Source: an uncultured Thermoanaerobaculia bacterium
GTDB lineage: Bacteria > Acidobacteriota > Thermoanaerobaculia > Multivoradales > Multivoraceae
Assembly: GCA_951813015.1 (NCBI GenBank)
Contig: CATOTG010000002.1
Location: 528,101-592,100, forward strand
Direction of reading: 5' to 3'
Length of the DNA stretch: 64,000 bases
Shown here: piece by piece, positions 38,901 through 48,264 of the stretch
Layout of the letters: the number at the start of each line of letters is the position of its first letter
Numbering within the stretch: the stretch's first letter is position 1
Made by a program: the position numbers and the translations under genes
Notes under the pieces: model-generated
The model's input: the letters and a program-made list of their open reading frames with translations, nothing else
The model's database searches: none
What the model was told of the DNA's origin: nothing

Positions 38901-39437
38901 AAGGGCGCCCGCTTCCTCCAGCTCTGCGACGCCTTCGACATTCCAGTCCTCGTGCTCTGCGACACGCCCGGCATGATGGTCGGCCCCGAGATCGAGCGCA
39001 CCGCCCTTGTCCGCCACTGCTGCCGCCTGTTCGTCGTCGGCGCCAACATCTCCGTGCCCAGCCTGACGATCGTGCTGCGCAAGGCCTACGGGCTCGGCGC
39101 CCAGGCGATGGCCGGCGGCGACCTGAAGGAGCCCTTCTTCACCGTCGCCTGGCCGACCGCCGAGTTCGGCGGCATGGGCCTCGAAGGCCAGGTCAAGCTC
39201 GGCTTCCGCAACGAACTCGCAGCAATCGAGGACCCCGAAGAGCGGCGCGCCCGCTACGAGGAGCTCGTCGCCGCCGCCTACGAGCGCGGCAGCGCCCTGA
39301 CCGCCGGCGCGTCCTTCGCCGTCGACGACGTGATCGATCCCGCCGACTCCCGCCGCTGGATCGCCCGCACCCTGGACTCCGTGCCGCCGCCTCCGGCCCG
39401 CAACGGCAAGAAGCGCCGCAACATCGACACCTGGTAG
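35994..39437 (+). CDS. Single-chain acyl-CoA carboxylase (biotin carboxylase + BCCP + carboxyltransferase), LCC-like
   Basis: BC domain MKLLIANRGEIAVRIARAA...GGGGRGMRIV; biotinyl motif IMEAMKMEHEI; CT domain GMVTGVGSINGDLF...CDTPGMMVGPEIERTALVRHCCRLF. Confidence 0.9.
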   Translation: MKLLIANRGEIAVRIARAAAELDIPSVAVYSEDDAASLHVRRADEAAALKGSGPAAYLDGEQLLRAAVEHGCDAVHPGYGFLSENAGFARACIDLGLRFVGPTPEALALFGDKARARALAQQQGVPVVPGVSEPVTLDQAHAFMDDLPPGSSMLIKAVGGGGGRGMRIVTREDELEDAYSRAVSEAGAAFDNDRVFVEELLTAVRHVEVQIAGDESGTVVHFGDRDCSFQRRHQKLIEIAPAPCLAPALRDAIREAALALASAAAYRNLGTFEFLVETRDGQGSAPRFFFIEANARLQVEHTVTEEVFGVDLVHLQLELARGRLLADLGFTPNNGTKPRGTAVQARVNMEKMAADGAVLPTGGLLTVFEPPGGPGLRTDTFGYTGYRTNPRFDSLLAKVVGRVPQADHGAALDRTARALGDFRIEGIETNASFLRALLARAEAGTWNVHTRFVDERLAELVEAAAAFGDPASRQGAAGAEPGLAGVKVDALDPLAVLDHGKSGAPAVSLPAAAPPPVEQAPVPDGLTAVRAPMQGTVLGHQAEVGQEVAAGQILFIMEAMKMEHEIHTEVGGVLRDLRAAVGDAVWEGHVLALIEERDIEVSGDKQEAEIDLDAVRPDLAEVLERHRVTLDEARPDAIRKRRKTKQRTARENIDQLCDEGSFVEHGQLVLTPGTGLPKEEIIRKFPTDGMVTGVGSINGDLFPDDRNRCVVMAYDYTVLAGTQGALNHPKTDRMVELAHRWKRPVVLFAEGGGGRAGTGGKRKGGASTTKAGQGRSDETYRPLDTPTFTSFARLSGLAPIVGITSRFCFAGNAALLGCCDVIIATADSSIGMGGPALIEGGGLGVFRPEEVGPMDVQTPNGVVDIAVEDEIEAVSTAQQYLSYFQGRVDDWDCPDQRLLRRIVPENRLRVYAIRDVIHTLADTGSVLELRPEFGLGMVTALVRIEGRPVGVLANNPEFLSGAIDSDGSDKGARFLQLCDAFDIPVLVLCDTPGMMVGPEIERTALVRHCCRLFVVGANISVPSLTIVLRKAYGLGAQAMAGGDLKEPFFTVAWPTAEFGGMGLEGQVKLGFRNELAAIEDPEERRARYEELVAAAYERGSALTAGASFAVDDVIDPADSRRWIARTLDSVPPPPARNGKKRRNIDTW

Positions 39438-39625
39438 AGAACCACTGGGTGGCCCTTGGCGCCGAGGAAGAAACTGACCGATGCCTTCGTCCGGTGTGTC
39501 GGTCCGGCGGCGACAGCGAGGGCGACTGGCGCCGGACGCTGGCGAAATTGTCCTCCGCCGCCGGGTGCGGCTCTCGTTCGAGTTCCTCGTGTTGACGGCT
39601 GCCCGGCCGGGAGAGGTCCGCGGCT

Positions 39626-40165
39626 CTACTCGTCGCCGCCCGCCGGCTCGATCACGCCGTACATCAATCCCCCGTACGGTCCGTGATTCCACGTTCCGGC
39701 GTACCGGTCGTCGTGGAAGAGCACCCGGGCCCCGAACTGTTCGCCCAGCCCGGGGATCGCGAAGTCCGTGATGCTCACCATCGGCGTATCGCCGGCCCAG
39801 ACGATCGGCACGACGACCGGCAGGGTCACGTCGACCGTCATGTAGACGACCCGGACGTCGAAACGCCAACGGTCGCCCTCCCCCTCGAGCTTCGCCACGC
39901 TCGCGATCTCGTAGCGCTCGGGGTTCTTGTCGCGGCTGACGCCCTCGACCTCTTCGAGCCCTTCGATGTTCCCGATCGTGAAATGCCCCACCAGGTCCAC
40001 GCTCTGCATCCGTTCCGCGAACGCCCGCTCGCGCTCCGAGAGTTCTTCGAGCGGCGCCGTCCGGCCAACGCCGGTCACGCCGGCGATCCAGCCGACGCCG
40101 TAACCGAGACCCAGCAGAACGAGACCAGCGACACCAGCGACGATCCAGAGAGTTGTCTTCTTCAT
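39626..40165 (-). CDS. Hypothetical membrane-anchored protein
   Basis: MKKTTLWIVAGVAGLVLLGLGYGVGW N-terminal TM; hydrophilic remainder. Confidence 0.6.
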   Translation of the reverse strand: MKKTTLWIVAGVAGLVLLGLGYGVGWIAGVTGVGRTAPLEELSERERAFAERMQSVDLVGHFTIGNIEGLEEVEGVSRDKNPERYEIASVAKLEGEGDRWRFDVRVVYMTVDVTLPVVVPIVWAGDTPMVSITDFAIPGLGEQFGARVLFHDDRYAGTWNHGPYGGLMYGVIEPAGGDE

Positions 40166-40263
40166 GATGCGCGTGAACGTAGCCTCCACCGGCGTTTCCG
40201 TCAACCGGCGGCCTGACGCTCGCGGCGACGCGGCATGCCGCAACCGCCGGATAGGATCGCCCC

Positions 40264-41259
40264 ATGACCAAGGCCGCCCACGCCGCCGTCCGGTCTCCGG
40301 GCAACGAGCGCCACGACCCGGAGCACGCGCCGCTCGATGCGTCCGATTTCCCCGGATGCCGGCCGCTCCGCATTCCGCGCGAAGCGATCGAAGACTACGA
40401 GGGCCGGGTCGAATACTGGGAGGCGCGCACCGAAACCGCGATGGTCGTTCGCAAGCCGACGACGAGCTACCACGAGCGGCCATCTCATCGACTCTCGCGG
40501 CTCGCCGGGTTCATCGCCGCCGCCAGAGGGTCCGCGATGGAAGCCTACGGCACGACGGACCTGGTGCGTTTCGACGCCCGCGGCAAGCCGCGCGTGCTGG
40601 CGCAGGCCGACCAGATTCTCTATCTCCACCCGCCGCCCCCCGAAGAGCTCCAGCCGAGGGTGGATATCGATGGCGGCAGCCTCCCCGACGTCGTCCTGGA
40701 GGTGGACTACTCCACGGATGTCCGGGTGCGCAAACTGCCGCTCTACGAGGCGTGGGGCTTCCCCGAGGTCTGGGTCGACGTGCCGGATGCCCGCTCGCGG
40801 CGCCGCCCCAGGTCCAGAGTGTCGGCGCTGACCATCCATGTGCTGGAAGGCGGGAGCTTCCAAGCGGCAAGGACCAGCCGCGCCTTCCCCGGCTGGACCG
40901 CGGAGGAGATTCACACAGCGTTGAACGAACACACGATGTCCGCAGCGACGGAGGCCGCGCTTCACCGCGTCGGAACTGCCCTGGGAGCGGCGGAAGGAAC
41001 GGGCCCGGACGACGATCCCTGGTTGCGGCGCCATCGTGACGAGGGCCGTGCGGAGGGCCGTGCCGAGGGCCGCTCCGCCGCACGGTGCAAGACCGTTGCC
41101 GCGCTGCTCGAGGCGCGCGGCATCCGGACCACGCCGGCATTCGTCGACCGGTTCGCGGACCTGGGGGAGCTACCCGAGAGCGACCTCGTCGGCGCCGCTC
41201 TCCGCTGTCAGAGCGAGGCGGAGTTCCTCGAGCTGTGCGGAGAGAAGCGGCAAGGCTAG
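40264..41259 (+). CDS. Uma2 family (DUF820, PD-(D/E)XK-like) protein with EGR-repeat tail
   Basis: LPDVVLEVDYSTDVRVRKLPLYEAWGFPEVWVDVP; RDEGRAEGRAEGRS repeat. Confidence 0.8.
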   Translation: MTKAAHAAVRSPGNERHDPEHAPLDASDFPGCRPLRIPREAIEDYEGRVEYWEARTETAMVVRKPTTSYHERPSHRLSRLAGFIAAARGSAMEAYGTTDLVRFDARGKPRVLAQADQILYLHPPPPEELQPRVDIDGGSLPDVVLEVDYSTDVRVRKLPLYEAWGFPEVWVDVPDARSRRRPRSRVSALTIHVLEGGSFQAARTSRAFPGWTAEEIHTALNEHTMSAATEAALHRVGTALGAAEGTGPDDDPWLRRHRDEGRAEGRAEGRSAARCKTVAALLEARGIRTTPAFVDRFADLGELPESDLVGAALRCQSEAEFLELCGEKRQG

Positions 41260-41313
41260 GCGCCGAGGCGCCGCCCTGACCGACCGCAGCCCCCGTCCAC
41301 GATCCCCCGCCCG

Positions 41314-43764
41314 ATGCCGCATCCCCCTCCCTCCGGCCTGACGGTCGCCGCCGCCCTGCTGCTCGCCGCCGGCGCCAGCGCCCAGGAACCCGGCGGGCGC
41401 GATTCCAGGCCAACCGCGAACCAGTCTGTGCGCCCGTCAGCGGGCGCAAGGATGGCACTCACCGGCAGACCCTGGTCCGACATGGACTACGGACCGTACA
41501 AGGTCCATTCCTACATCGTCGAACCGGGCAACAACGCGAACAAGGGCATCGGCATCCGCGTTGACGACGGCCCCGGCGGCGTCGCCAGGGGAACCGAATT
41601 CCTGCTCTTCGACACGGACACCCTGCGCTGGGCCGCGGGCTGGACCGGGCCCGGCTTCATCGACTGGAACTCGATCAACTACAACGGCAGGCACGTCGTC
41701 GAGCCGGCGATCGTGGGCGACTTCGTGTTCACGAATCCGGACTCGCCGGGCTGGTCCCGGGCCGGCGACGACTTCCGGGACACGCGCATCGTGGGCCGCG
41801 GCGGGCGGCGCTTCGGGCCGCAGGATCGCGCCCTCGCGCGCTGGCTCGGGCACTACCTGCACGGGCGCCAGGTCGTGCTGCACTACCAGGTGGGCGACAC
41901 GGAGGTCCTGGAACTCGGCGGCTCGGAAGGCGGCGGGCTGTTCAGCCGCACCCTGAACCTCGGGCCGAGAAACACGGATCTTGTGGTCCAGGTCGCGCAC
42001 CAGAAGGACGGACGAGCCTGGATCGACAACGAAGCGGCCGGCTTCCGCGAGCCGCGCCCGGACGACCCGGCCAGAGGCGAACAGAGCGGCCCCGCCGTCG
42101 CCGCCCTGGTCGCAGCGCCGGCAGACGTCCAGTGGGTCGAGGGCGACGGCGACGACCTCCGCCTGCGCGTTCCGGCCGGCAACGAACCCGTCCGTTTCAA
42201 GATCGTGATCGGCCGCCGCGGCAGATCGAACGCCGGCTTCTTGGCCCGCGCGGCAGGAGTTGCCCCGGCGATCGATCTCGAACCACTGACCCGCGGCGGC
42301 CCGGCACGGTGGACCGAGACGGTCACGACCGAAAGCCGGGTCCTCGGCCGCCGCGGCGGCCCCTTCGAGCTCGAGGCGATCACCGCGCCTCTCGACAACC
42401 CCTACCGGTCGTGGATGCGCCTGGGCGGCTTCGACTTCCTCGACGGCGGCCGCCGCGCGGCGGTCGCCACCTGGATGGGCGACGTCTGGATCGTCGACGG
42501 GCTGGGCGGCGACGAGATCGGCGAGATCACCTGGAAGCGCTTCGCCACCGGGCTCTATGAGCCGCTCGGCGTCAACACGCGAGGCGGCGAGATCTTCGTC
42601 ACCTCCCGCGACCAGATCACCCGCCTCCACGACCTGAACGGCGATGGCGAGGCGGACCGCTACGAGGCCTTCAACCACGACGCCCAGGCCTCGGCCCACT
42701 TCCACGAGTTCGCAGTGGGGCTGGAAGCGGACGCGGAGGGAAACTTCTACTACGCCAAGGGCGCGGGACACGACTTCGACGCTCGCGTACCCCAGCACGG
42801 CACGATCCTCAAGGTCTCCGCCGACGGCGCCTCGACCCGGATCGTCGCCAACGGTTTCCGCGCGCCGAATGGCCTCGTCGTCAATCCGGACGGGAGCGTG
42901 ATCGTGACCGACCAGGAAGGACACTGGACTCCGGAGAACCGGATCAACTGGGTCGAGCCGGGAACCTTCCACGGCTACATGCGGGCCTGGCGCGAGCCCG
43001 ACCGGGATCCGGAGGACTTCGTCCAGCCGATGACCTGGATCCACCACGACGTGGACCGCTCTCCCTCGGCGCCGGTGTGGGTACGCAGCGTTCGCTGGGG
43101 CGAACTGGACGGGTCGCTGATCTACCTGTCCTACGGCAACGGCAAGATCTTCTCCGTGCTCTTCGACCAGGCCTTCGTGCGGGGCTCCCCGGCAGGCGAC
43201 GGTCCGCCGCGTCAGGCCGCCGTGGTCGAACTGCCCATAGCAGCCGCGCCCACCGGCCTGGTCCGGGGGCGCTTCAATTCCGCCGACGATCACCTCTACG
43301 TCTGCGGACTGTTCGCCTGGGCGGGCGACCGGACTCAGGCCGGCGGCTTCTACCGCGTCCGGCGCATGGACCAGCCGCTGCGCATTCCGGTGGCCTGGGA
43401 AACCGCCTCCGACGGCATCGTCGTCCGCTTCAGCACCGTTCTCGATCCCGAGGCCGCCGCCGATCCGGGCAACTACTCCATGCGGATCTGGCAGTACCTG
43501 CGCCAGGCCAGCTACGGCTCCGAGGACTACCGGGTGCTCGGCGAGGGCATCGGCGACGACGACCTGCCGATCCCCTCGGTGACCCTCTCCGCCGACGGCC
43601 GCTCGGTGTTCGTCGAGATCCCGGACATCCTCCCGGTGCAGCAGGTCCACCTCGAGATGAACCTCCGAAGCGCGGACGGCGCCAGAATGCGCGAGTTCAT
43701 CCACGGCACGATCCACGAGCTGGGATCCCGCACCGGCGCCGAGGTCCTCGCAGGCGCCAACTGA
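41314..43764 (+). CDS. Secreted glucose/sorbosone-dehydrogenase-like beta-propeller protein with N-terminal DUF6797-like domain
   Basis: Signal peptide; DMDYGPYKVHSYIVEPGNNANKGIGIRVDDGPGGVARGTEFLLFDTDTLRWAAGWTG; TLHGTILKVSADGASTRIVANGFRAPNGLVVNPDGSVIVTDQEGHWTPENRINWV-type blades. Confidence 0.75.
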   Translation: MPHPPPSGLTVAAALLLAAGASAQEPGGRDSRPTANQSVRPSAGARMALTGRPWSDMDYGPYKVHSYIVEPGNNANKGIGIRVDDGPGGVARGTEFLLFDTDTLRWAAGWTGPGFIDWNSINYNGRHVVEPAIVGDFVFTNPDSPGWSRAGDDFRDTRIVGRGGRRFGPQDRALARWLGHYLHGRQVVLHYQVGDTEVLELGGSEGGGLFSRTLNLGPRNTDLVVQVAHQKDGRAWIDNEAAGFREPRPDDPARGEQSGPAVAALVAAPADVQWVEGDGDDLRLRVPAGNEPVRFKIVIGRRGRSNAGFLARAAGVAPAIDLEPLTRGGPARWTETVTTESRVLGRRGGPFELEAITAPLDNPYRSWMRLGGFDFLDGGRRAAVATWMGDVWIVDGLGGDEIGEITWKRFATGLYEPLGVNTRGGEIFVTSRDQITRLHDLNGDGEADRYEAFNHDAQASAHFHEFAVGLEADAEGNFYYAKGAGHDFDARVPQHGTILKVSADGASTRIVANGFRAPNGLVVNPDGSVIVTDQEGHWTPENRINWVEPGTFHGYMRAWREPDRDPEDFVQPMTWIHHDVDRSPSAPVWVRSVRWGELDGSLIYLSYGNGKIFSVLFDQAFVRGSPAGDGPPRQAAVVELPIAAAPTGLVRGRFNSADDHLYVCGLFAWAGDRTQAGGFYRVRRMDQPLRIPVAWETASDGIVVRFSTVLDPEAAADPGNYSMRIWQYLRQASYGSEDYRVLGEGIGDDDLPIPSVTLSADGRSVFVEIPDILPVQQVHLEMNLRSADGARMREFIHGTIHELGSRTGAEVLAGAN
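41385..41455 (-). repeat. Dispersed repeat module R2, copy E, inverted and in frame inside CDS 41314-43764
   Basis: Reverse complement GTGCCATCCTTGCGCCCGCTGACGGGCGCACAGACTGGTTCGCGGTTGGC matches copy D (CGTGCCATCCGTGCGCCCGATGACGGGCGCACGGACTGGTTCGCGGGTGGC). Confidence 0.85.
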
Positions 43765-43783
43765 ACGCGGCGGCGAGGTCGTC

Positions 43784-46154
43784 TTGCGCATTCGCTGGCA
43801 GGCACTCCGCGCCACGGCAACCCTGGTCTCACTGGCCTCGGCAAGCGCGGCGACAGGACAAACCGAGTCACCGGACGCGGCAGCGGTCTTCGACCAACCC
43901 GGCCTGACGCTCGCTTTCAGTTCGTCCGACAGCGCGACCGACGCCCGGGTCGCACGCCTGGCCGCCCTCTACGTTCCCGAGGGCCGGACCGCAAGCCCCT
44001 TCCTCGATGCCGGTCCCTTCGAGGCCGCCTTTCGAGGCGCAATCGAACTCGACCTGAACGACTCGTACCGGTTCAGCGTGCGCGGCTCGGGGACCGTGCA
44101 GCTGAGCATCGGCGGCGAAGTCGTCATCGCGCGGCAAGAGCTTCCCGCTGGAGACGCTCCCCTGTCGTCCAACGGCGAGGTGCGCCTGAACAAGGGCCTC
44201 AATCCGATCGAACTCGTCTACCACAGCCCGACGGCCGGGGACGCCTTTCTCCGCCTGACCTGGCACAACGACTACCTGCCGGAGGAACCCCTGCCGCCGG
44301 AACGGCTTCGGCGCGCCGACTCGCCGGCGCTCCACCGGGGCCGGGCACGGCGAACTGCCCGAGACCTCGTGGCCAACGCGATGTGCGTCCGTTGCCACGC
44401 CGCCGCGAGCGGACCGTCGGACGGCATGCCGGAACTCCAGGCGACAGGACCCGCACTCGACGACATCGGCGCCCGTCTCCGACCGCGATGGATCGAACAG
44501 TGGCTGCTCGACCCGAAGGCGCTGCGACCACAGGCCCGGATGCCGCGACTGCTTTCGACCGAGGTCGCCGAGGCGCGTCGGCAGGCCGCGGACATCGCCG
44601 CGTACCTGGCTGGTGGCCGCGCAACGGAGGCGAAAGGACGATTACCGCTTGGTCGGTTCGGCGACGATCCCGCGCCGGATCCGGCAACCGCGACGCCGGC
44701 TGCCGAGGTCGCGGACGGCCGCCGCCTCTACGCCGAAATCGGCTGCGCGGCCTGCCACGGCGACGCGACCGCCCGGCCGGGAATGGACGCGGCGCCGCGG
44801 CTCGCAGCGTCGCCGGCGTTCGATGCCGCCAACGCGGCTGCCGGCCCGCCGGGTGCGCCCGCGTCCCCGCCGGCAAGCGGGGGTGAGCCGCCCGGCGGCG
44901 GTCAGGTTCCGGCCGCCTCGGTCCCGCCGAGACCGAAGTTCTCCGTGCTTGGGCGCCTGCGCGAAGAGCTTGGCGCTTACGAGAAAGACGCCGCGGGGAA
45001 CAGGGACCAGGCCCTTCGACTCGGGGACAAGTGGCAGCCGCCCGCTCTGGCGGCCTACTTGCTCAACCCGAACAGATTCGATCCCTGGAGCCGGATGCCG
45101 CGAACGGAACTCGAAGCCGGCGAAGCCGCCTCCCTGGCCGCCTACCTGTTGGCCCCCACTCCCGAGAACGGCGAAGCACCCCCGGTCCGACGCGATCCCC
45201 CGGGCGACCCCGAGCGCGGTCGACGTCTGGCCGAAGAACTCCGCTGCCGCAGTTGCCACTCCCTGCCCGGAGGCGACCCGCCGCCGGCAGCGGCGCCGCT
45301 TGAGCGGCTGGCGGACGCGAACCGGATCCGGGCAGCGAACGCGGACGGCGTTGCTCGGCATCCCCGCTACGACTTCGAACCGACGGAGTTCGACGCAATC
45401 GAGCGGCTTCTGGCCGAAGACGCGGCGGCCTTCTCCCGCGCCGTCCCGGTCGAGTACGCGGAGCGCAGGCTCAAGGCTGGCGGTTGCCTCGCCTGCCACA
45501 CCCGGGACGGCGTTCCAGCCTCCTGGTCGCCGCCGCCCGTTGCCGCCACCGTCCCCGCCGGGGAAAGCGCGGCGGACGACTTCTTCGCGCCTTCTGCCGA
45601 CGCGGAGGACGGCGCCGGGCCGGACCACCTGCCTCCGGACCTGACCTGGGCCGGCGCGAAGCTCCGCAGCGACTGGCTCGAAGCGTACGTCGCCGGTCGT
45701 GGCCAGGACCGCCCTCGCCCGCACCTGCGGGTGCGGATGCCGGCGTTCCCAGGTCATGCCGATCTTCTCGCCGCCGGGCTGCACCACCAGCACGGGCTAT
45801 CGCCTTCGCCGCCGGAACCGGAACCGGAACCGGTCGACCCCGAGCTCGCGGCAGTCGGCGGCAACCTGGTCCGCGGCGACCGCCTCGGCTGCCACTCCTG
45901 CCACGCCCTCGGCCGGGATCCCGCCCTGGGCGGCGAGGGCTCCGAAGAGACGATCAACTTCGACCTCGTGCGCCGGCGACTGAGGCGCGCCTACTTCGAC
46001 CGCTTCCTGCGCGATCCCCAGCGCATCCTGCCGGGCAGCAAGATGCCCCGGTTTCGTCGACGAGGACGGCTACACCGCGCTCTACGACGTCCTGGATGGC
46101 GAGGCCTCGCGTCAGTTCGAGGCCATCTGGCACTACCTGGGCGCCCTCGAGTGA
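43784..46154 (+). CDS. Secreted pentaheme cytochrome c with N-terminal PA14-like domain, frameshifted near 46052
   Basis: Five CXXCH motifs (CVRCH, CAACH, CRSCH, CLACH, CHSCH); another frame after TTT restores RFVDEDGYTALYDVLDGEASRQFEAIWHYLGALE*. Confidence 0.8.
44849..44873 (-). repeat. Repeat module R3 core, copy F, inverted, inside the pentaheme cytochrome CDS
   Basis: Reverse complement CCGGCGGGGACGCGGGCGCACCCGG differs at 1 of 25 positions from copy H (CCGGCGGGGACGCCGGCGCACCCGG). Confidence 0.75.
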
Positions 46155-46284
46155 GGTCCCTGGCAGCGGCATCCCCGGCTCAAGCCTGTTTCCTCCGCGT
46201 CAGCGCGGCGCGCCGACGACGGCAGTTCCGCCGTTTCCCTGCCCGAGGTTCCGCTTGTGCTGCCTCAACGGGTACTCTGAACCG

Positions 46285-47749
46285 ATGGCCACCCTTGACG
46301 CCATCGTCGACTACGATGTCCTGATTCCGAACAACGTCGCGCTGGCGTCGGACGCCCGCGTCCGCCGCGGCCTGGAGCGCTGGCACCCCGGCTACATCGA
46401 CTGGTGGATGGACATGGGGCCGGACGGCTTCCAGACTTCCGATGTCTATCTCCGCACCGCCGTGCGCGTCGAGTCGCAGGGCGCGGACAAGTGGGCGGTC
46501 TTCAACTACGTGAAGATGCCCGACTACCGCTGGGGCATCCTGCTCGCACCCGCGGACCCCAACCGGGAGATCCCCTTCGGCCGCCACCGCGGCGAGCCTG
46601 CCTGGCAGGAAATCCCCGGTGAGTACCGCGCCATGCTGCGCCGGCTGATCGTCATCCAGGGCGACACGGAACCGGCATCCGTTGAACAGCAGCGCTTCCT
46701 GGGCAAGACGGCGCCCCTCGCTCTACGACATGCGGAACCTCTTCCAGGTCAACGTCGAGGAGGGGCGCCATCTCTGGGCGATGGTCTACCTGCTCCAGAA
46801 GTACTTCGGCCGCGACGGCCGGGAGGAAGCCGGCGAGCTGCTGCGCCGCCGCTCCGGCTCCGAGGACGCGCCGCGCATGCTCGGCGCGTTCAACGAGGAG
46901 ACTCCGGACTGGCTCTCCTTCTTCCTGTTCACCTTCTTCACCGACCGCGACGGCAAGATGCAGCTCGAATCTCTGGCCCAGTCCGGCTTCGATCCGCTGT
47001 CCCGCACCTGCCGGTTCATGCTCACGGAAGAGGCGTTCCACATGTTCGTCGGCGAGAGCGGCGTCACCCGGATCGTCCAGCGCACCTGCGAGGCGATGAC
47101 CGCCGCCGACATGGACGACCCCACCGAGGTCGAAGCCGTGCGGGCACTCGGCGTGATCGACCTGCCGACGATCCAGAAGAAGGTGAACCTCCACTACTCC
47201 CTGACTCTCGACCTGTTCGGCTCCGAACTGTCTACGAACTCCGCCAACTTCTTCAACGCCGGGCTCAAGGGCCGCTTCCGCGAGCACCGGCTGGAGGACG
47301 ACCATCGCCTGCACGAAGCGACCTACGGCATCCCCGAACCGTCGAACGGCGGCTGGAGCGTCGCCCTGCACCCGGCCCTGAACGCCCTGAACGCGCGGCT
47401 GCGCGACGACTTCACGGACGACTGCAATCTCGGCGTCGGCCGCTGGAACAAGACGATCCGCCAGTCCGGGGTCGACTACGAGATCACGCTGCCCCACGTC
47501 GCCTTTCACCGCCAGACCGGCGTCTACCGTGACCTGCACGCGACCCCGGAGGGCGATCTCGTGTCCGAGGACGAATGGAACCGCCGTCGCCGCGAGTGGC
47601 TCCCGGACGATGCCGACCGCGCCTTCATCGAATCCCTGATGAAGGCCGAGTTGCGGCCCGGCCACTACGCCTCGTGGATCGCCGAACCGAGGATCCGGAT
47701 CAACCACAAGCCCGGCGACTTCGAGTGGGTCAAGCTGGCCGAGGCGTAG
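46285..47749 (+). CDS. boxB: Benzoyl-CoA 2,3-epoxidase subunit BoxB, interrupted by a frameshift at 46714-46717
   Basis: IPNNVALASDARVRRGLERWHPGYIDWWMDMGPDGFQ, YRAMLRRLIVIQGDTEPASVEQQRFLGKTAP / SLYDMRNLFQVNVEEGRHLWAMVYLLQKYFGRDGREEA, CRFMLTEEAFHMFVGESG. Confidence 0.9.
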
Positions 47750-47820
47750 AAGTTGAAGCTCTACATCGTAGACCTGACCCGACTTCCTGGCTTCCTGACG
47801 CCCTGTACTGAGGACCGGCG

Positions 47821-48264
47821 CTAGGCCCGTACCAGCCGATTCCCCCTGCTCCTGGCCCTTCCCCGCCGGCCGACACCGGATGTCCGGCTCATCGGCTTCC
47901 GCCGGCGGCGCATATGGGCCTGACGCTTGACCCGTCGCCGGGCCGTGGCGAATGACTGGTTGATGGCGATCGGGAGGGCGCCCACGGTCGACCTGTGGAC
48001 GACCACGTCCGGTCCCGGCAGCGCGACCTTCACGACGACGTCGAACGACAGTCCGTTGCGCCGGTTCCGGGCCGGGCCGGTGACGGCCACCTCACAGTCC
48101 ACGATCCGCGAGTTGAACCGCTCCAGGCCCTGAGCCTCGAACTCGATCGTGCGTTTCAGGTCCTCATTCAGTTGGATGCCCTGAGTGCGGATCCTGACGG
48201 GAAAACTCGGATTCGATCTCACCTCGTTTGCCTCCTCCTGGTTGTTCCCCGGGTGGTCCGGCAA
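47821..48264 (-). CDS. HPF/RaiA-like ribosome-associated factor with Arg-rich C-terminal tail
   Basis: FPVRIRTQGIQLNEDLKRTIEFEAQGLERFNSRIVDCEVAVTGPARNRRNGLSFDVVVKVALPG. Confidence 0.6.
   Translation of the reverse strand: MPDHPGNNQEEANEVRSNPSFPVRIRTQGIQLNEDLKRTIEFEAQGLERFNSRIVDCEVAVTGPARNRRNGLSFDVVVKVALPGPDVVVHRSTVGALPIAINQSFATARRRVKRQAHMRRRRKPMSRTSGVGRRGRARSRGNRLVRA

Noticed and set aside
41034-41080. GAGGGCCGTGCGGAGGGCCGTGCCGAGGGCCGC tandem DNA repeat as a mobile element
   Set aside because: Encodes the EGR-type coiled-coil tail common in Uma2/Rpn-like proteins; explained by protein repeat.
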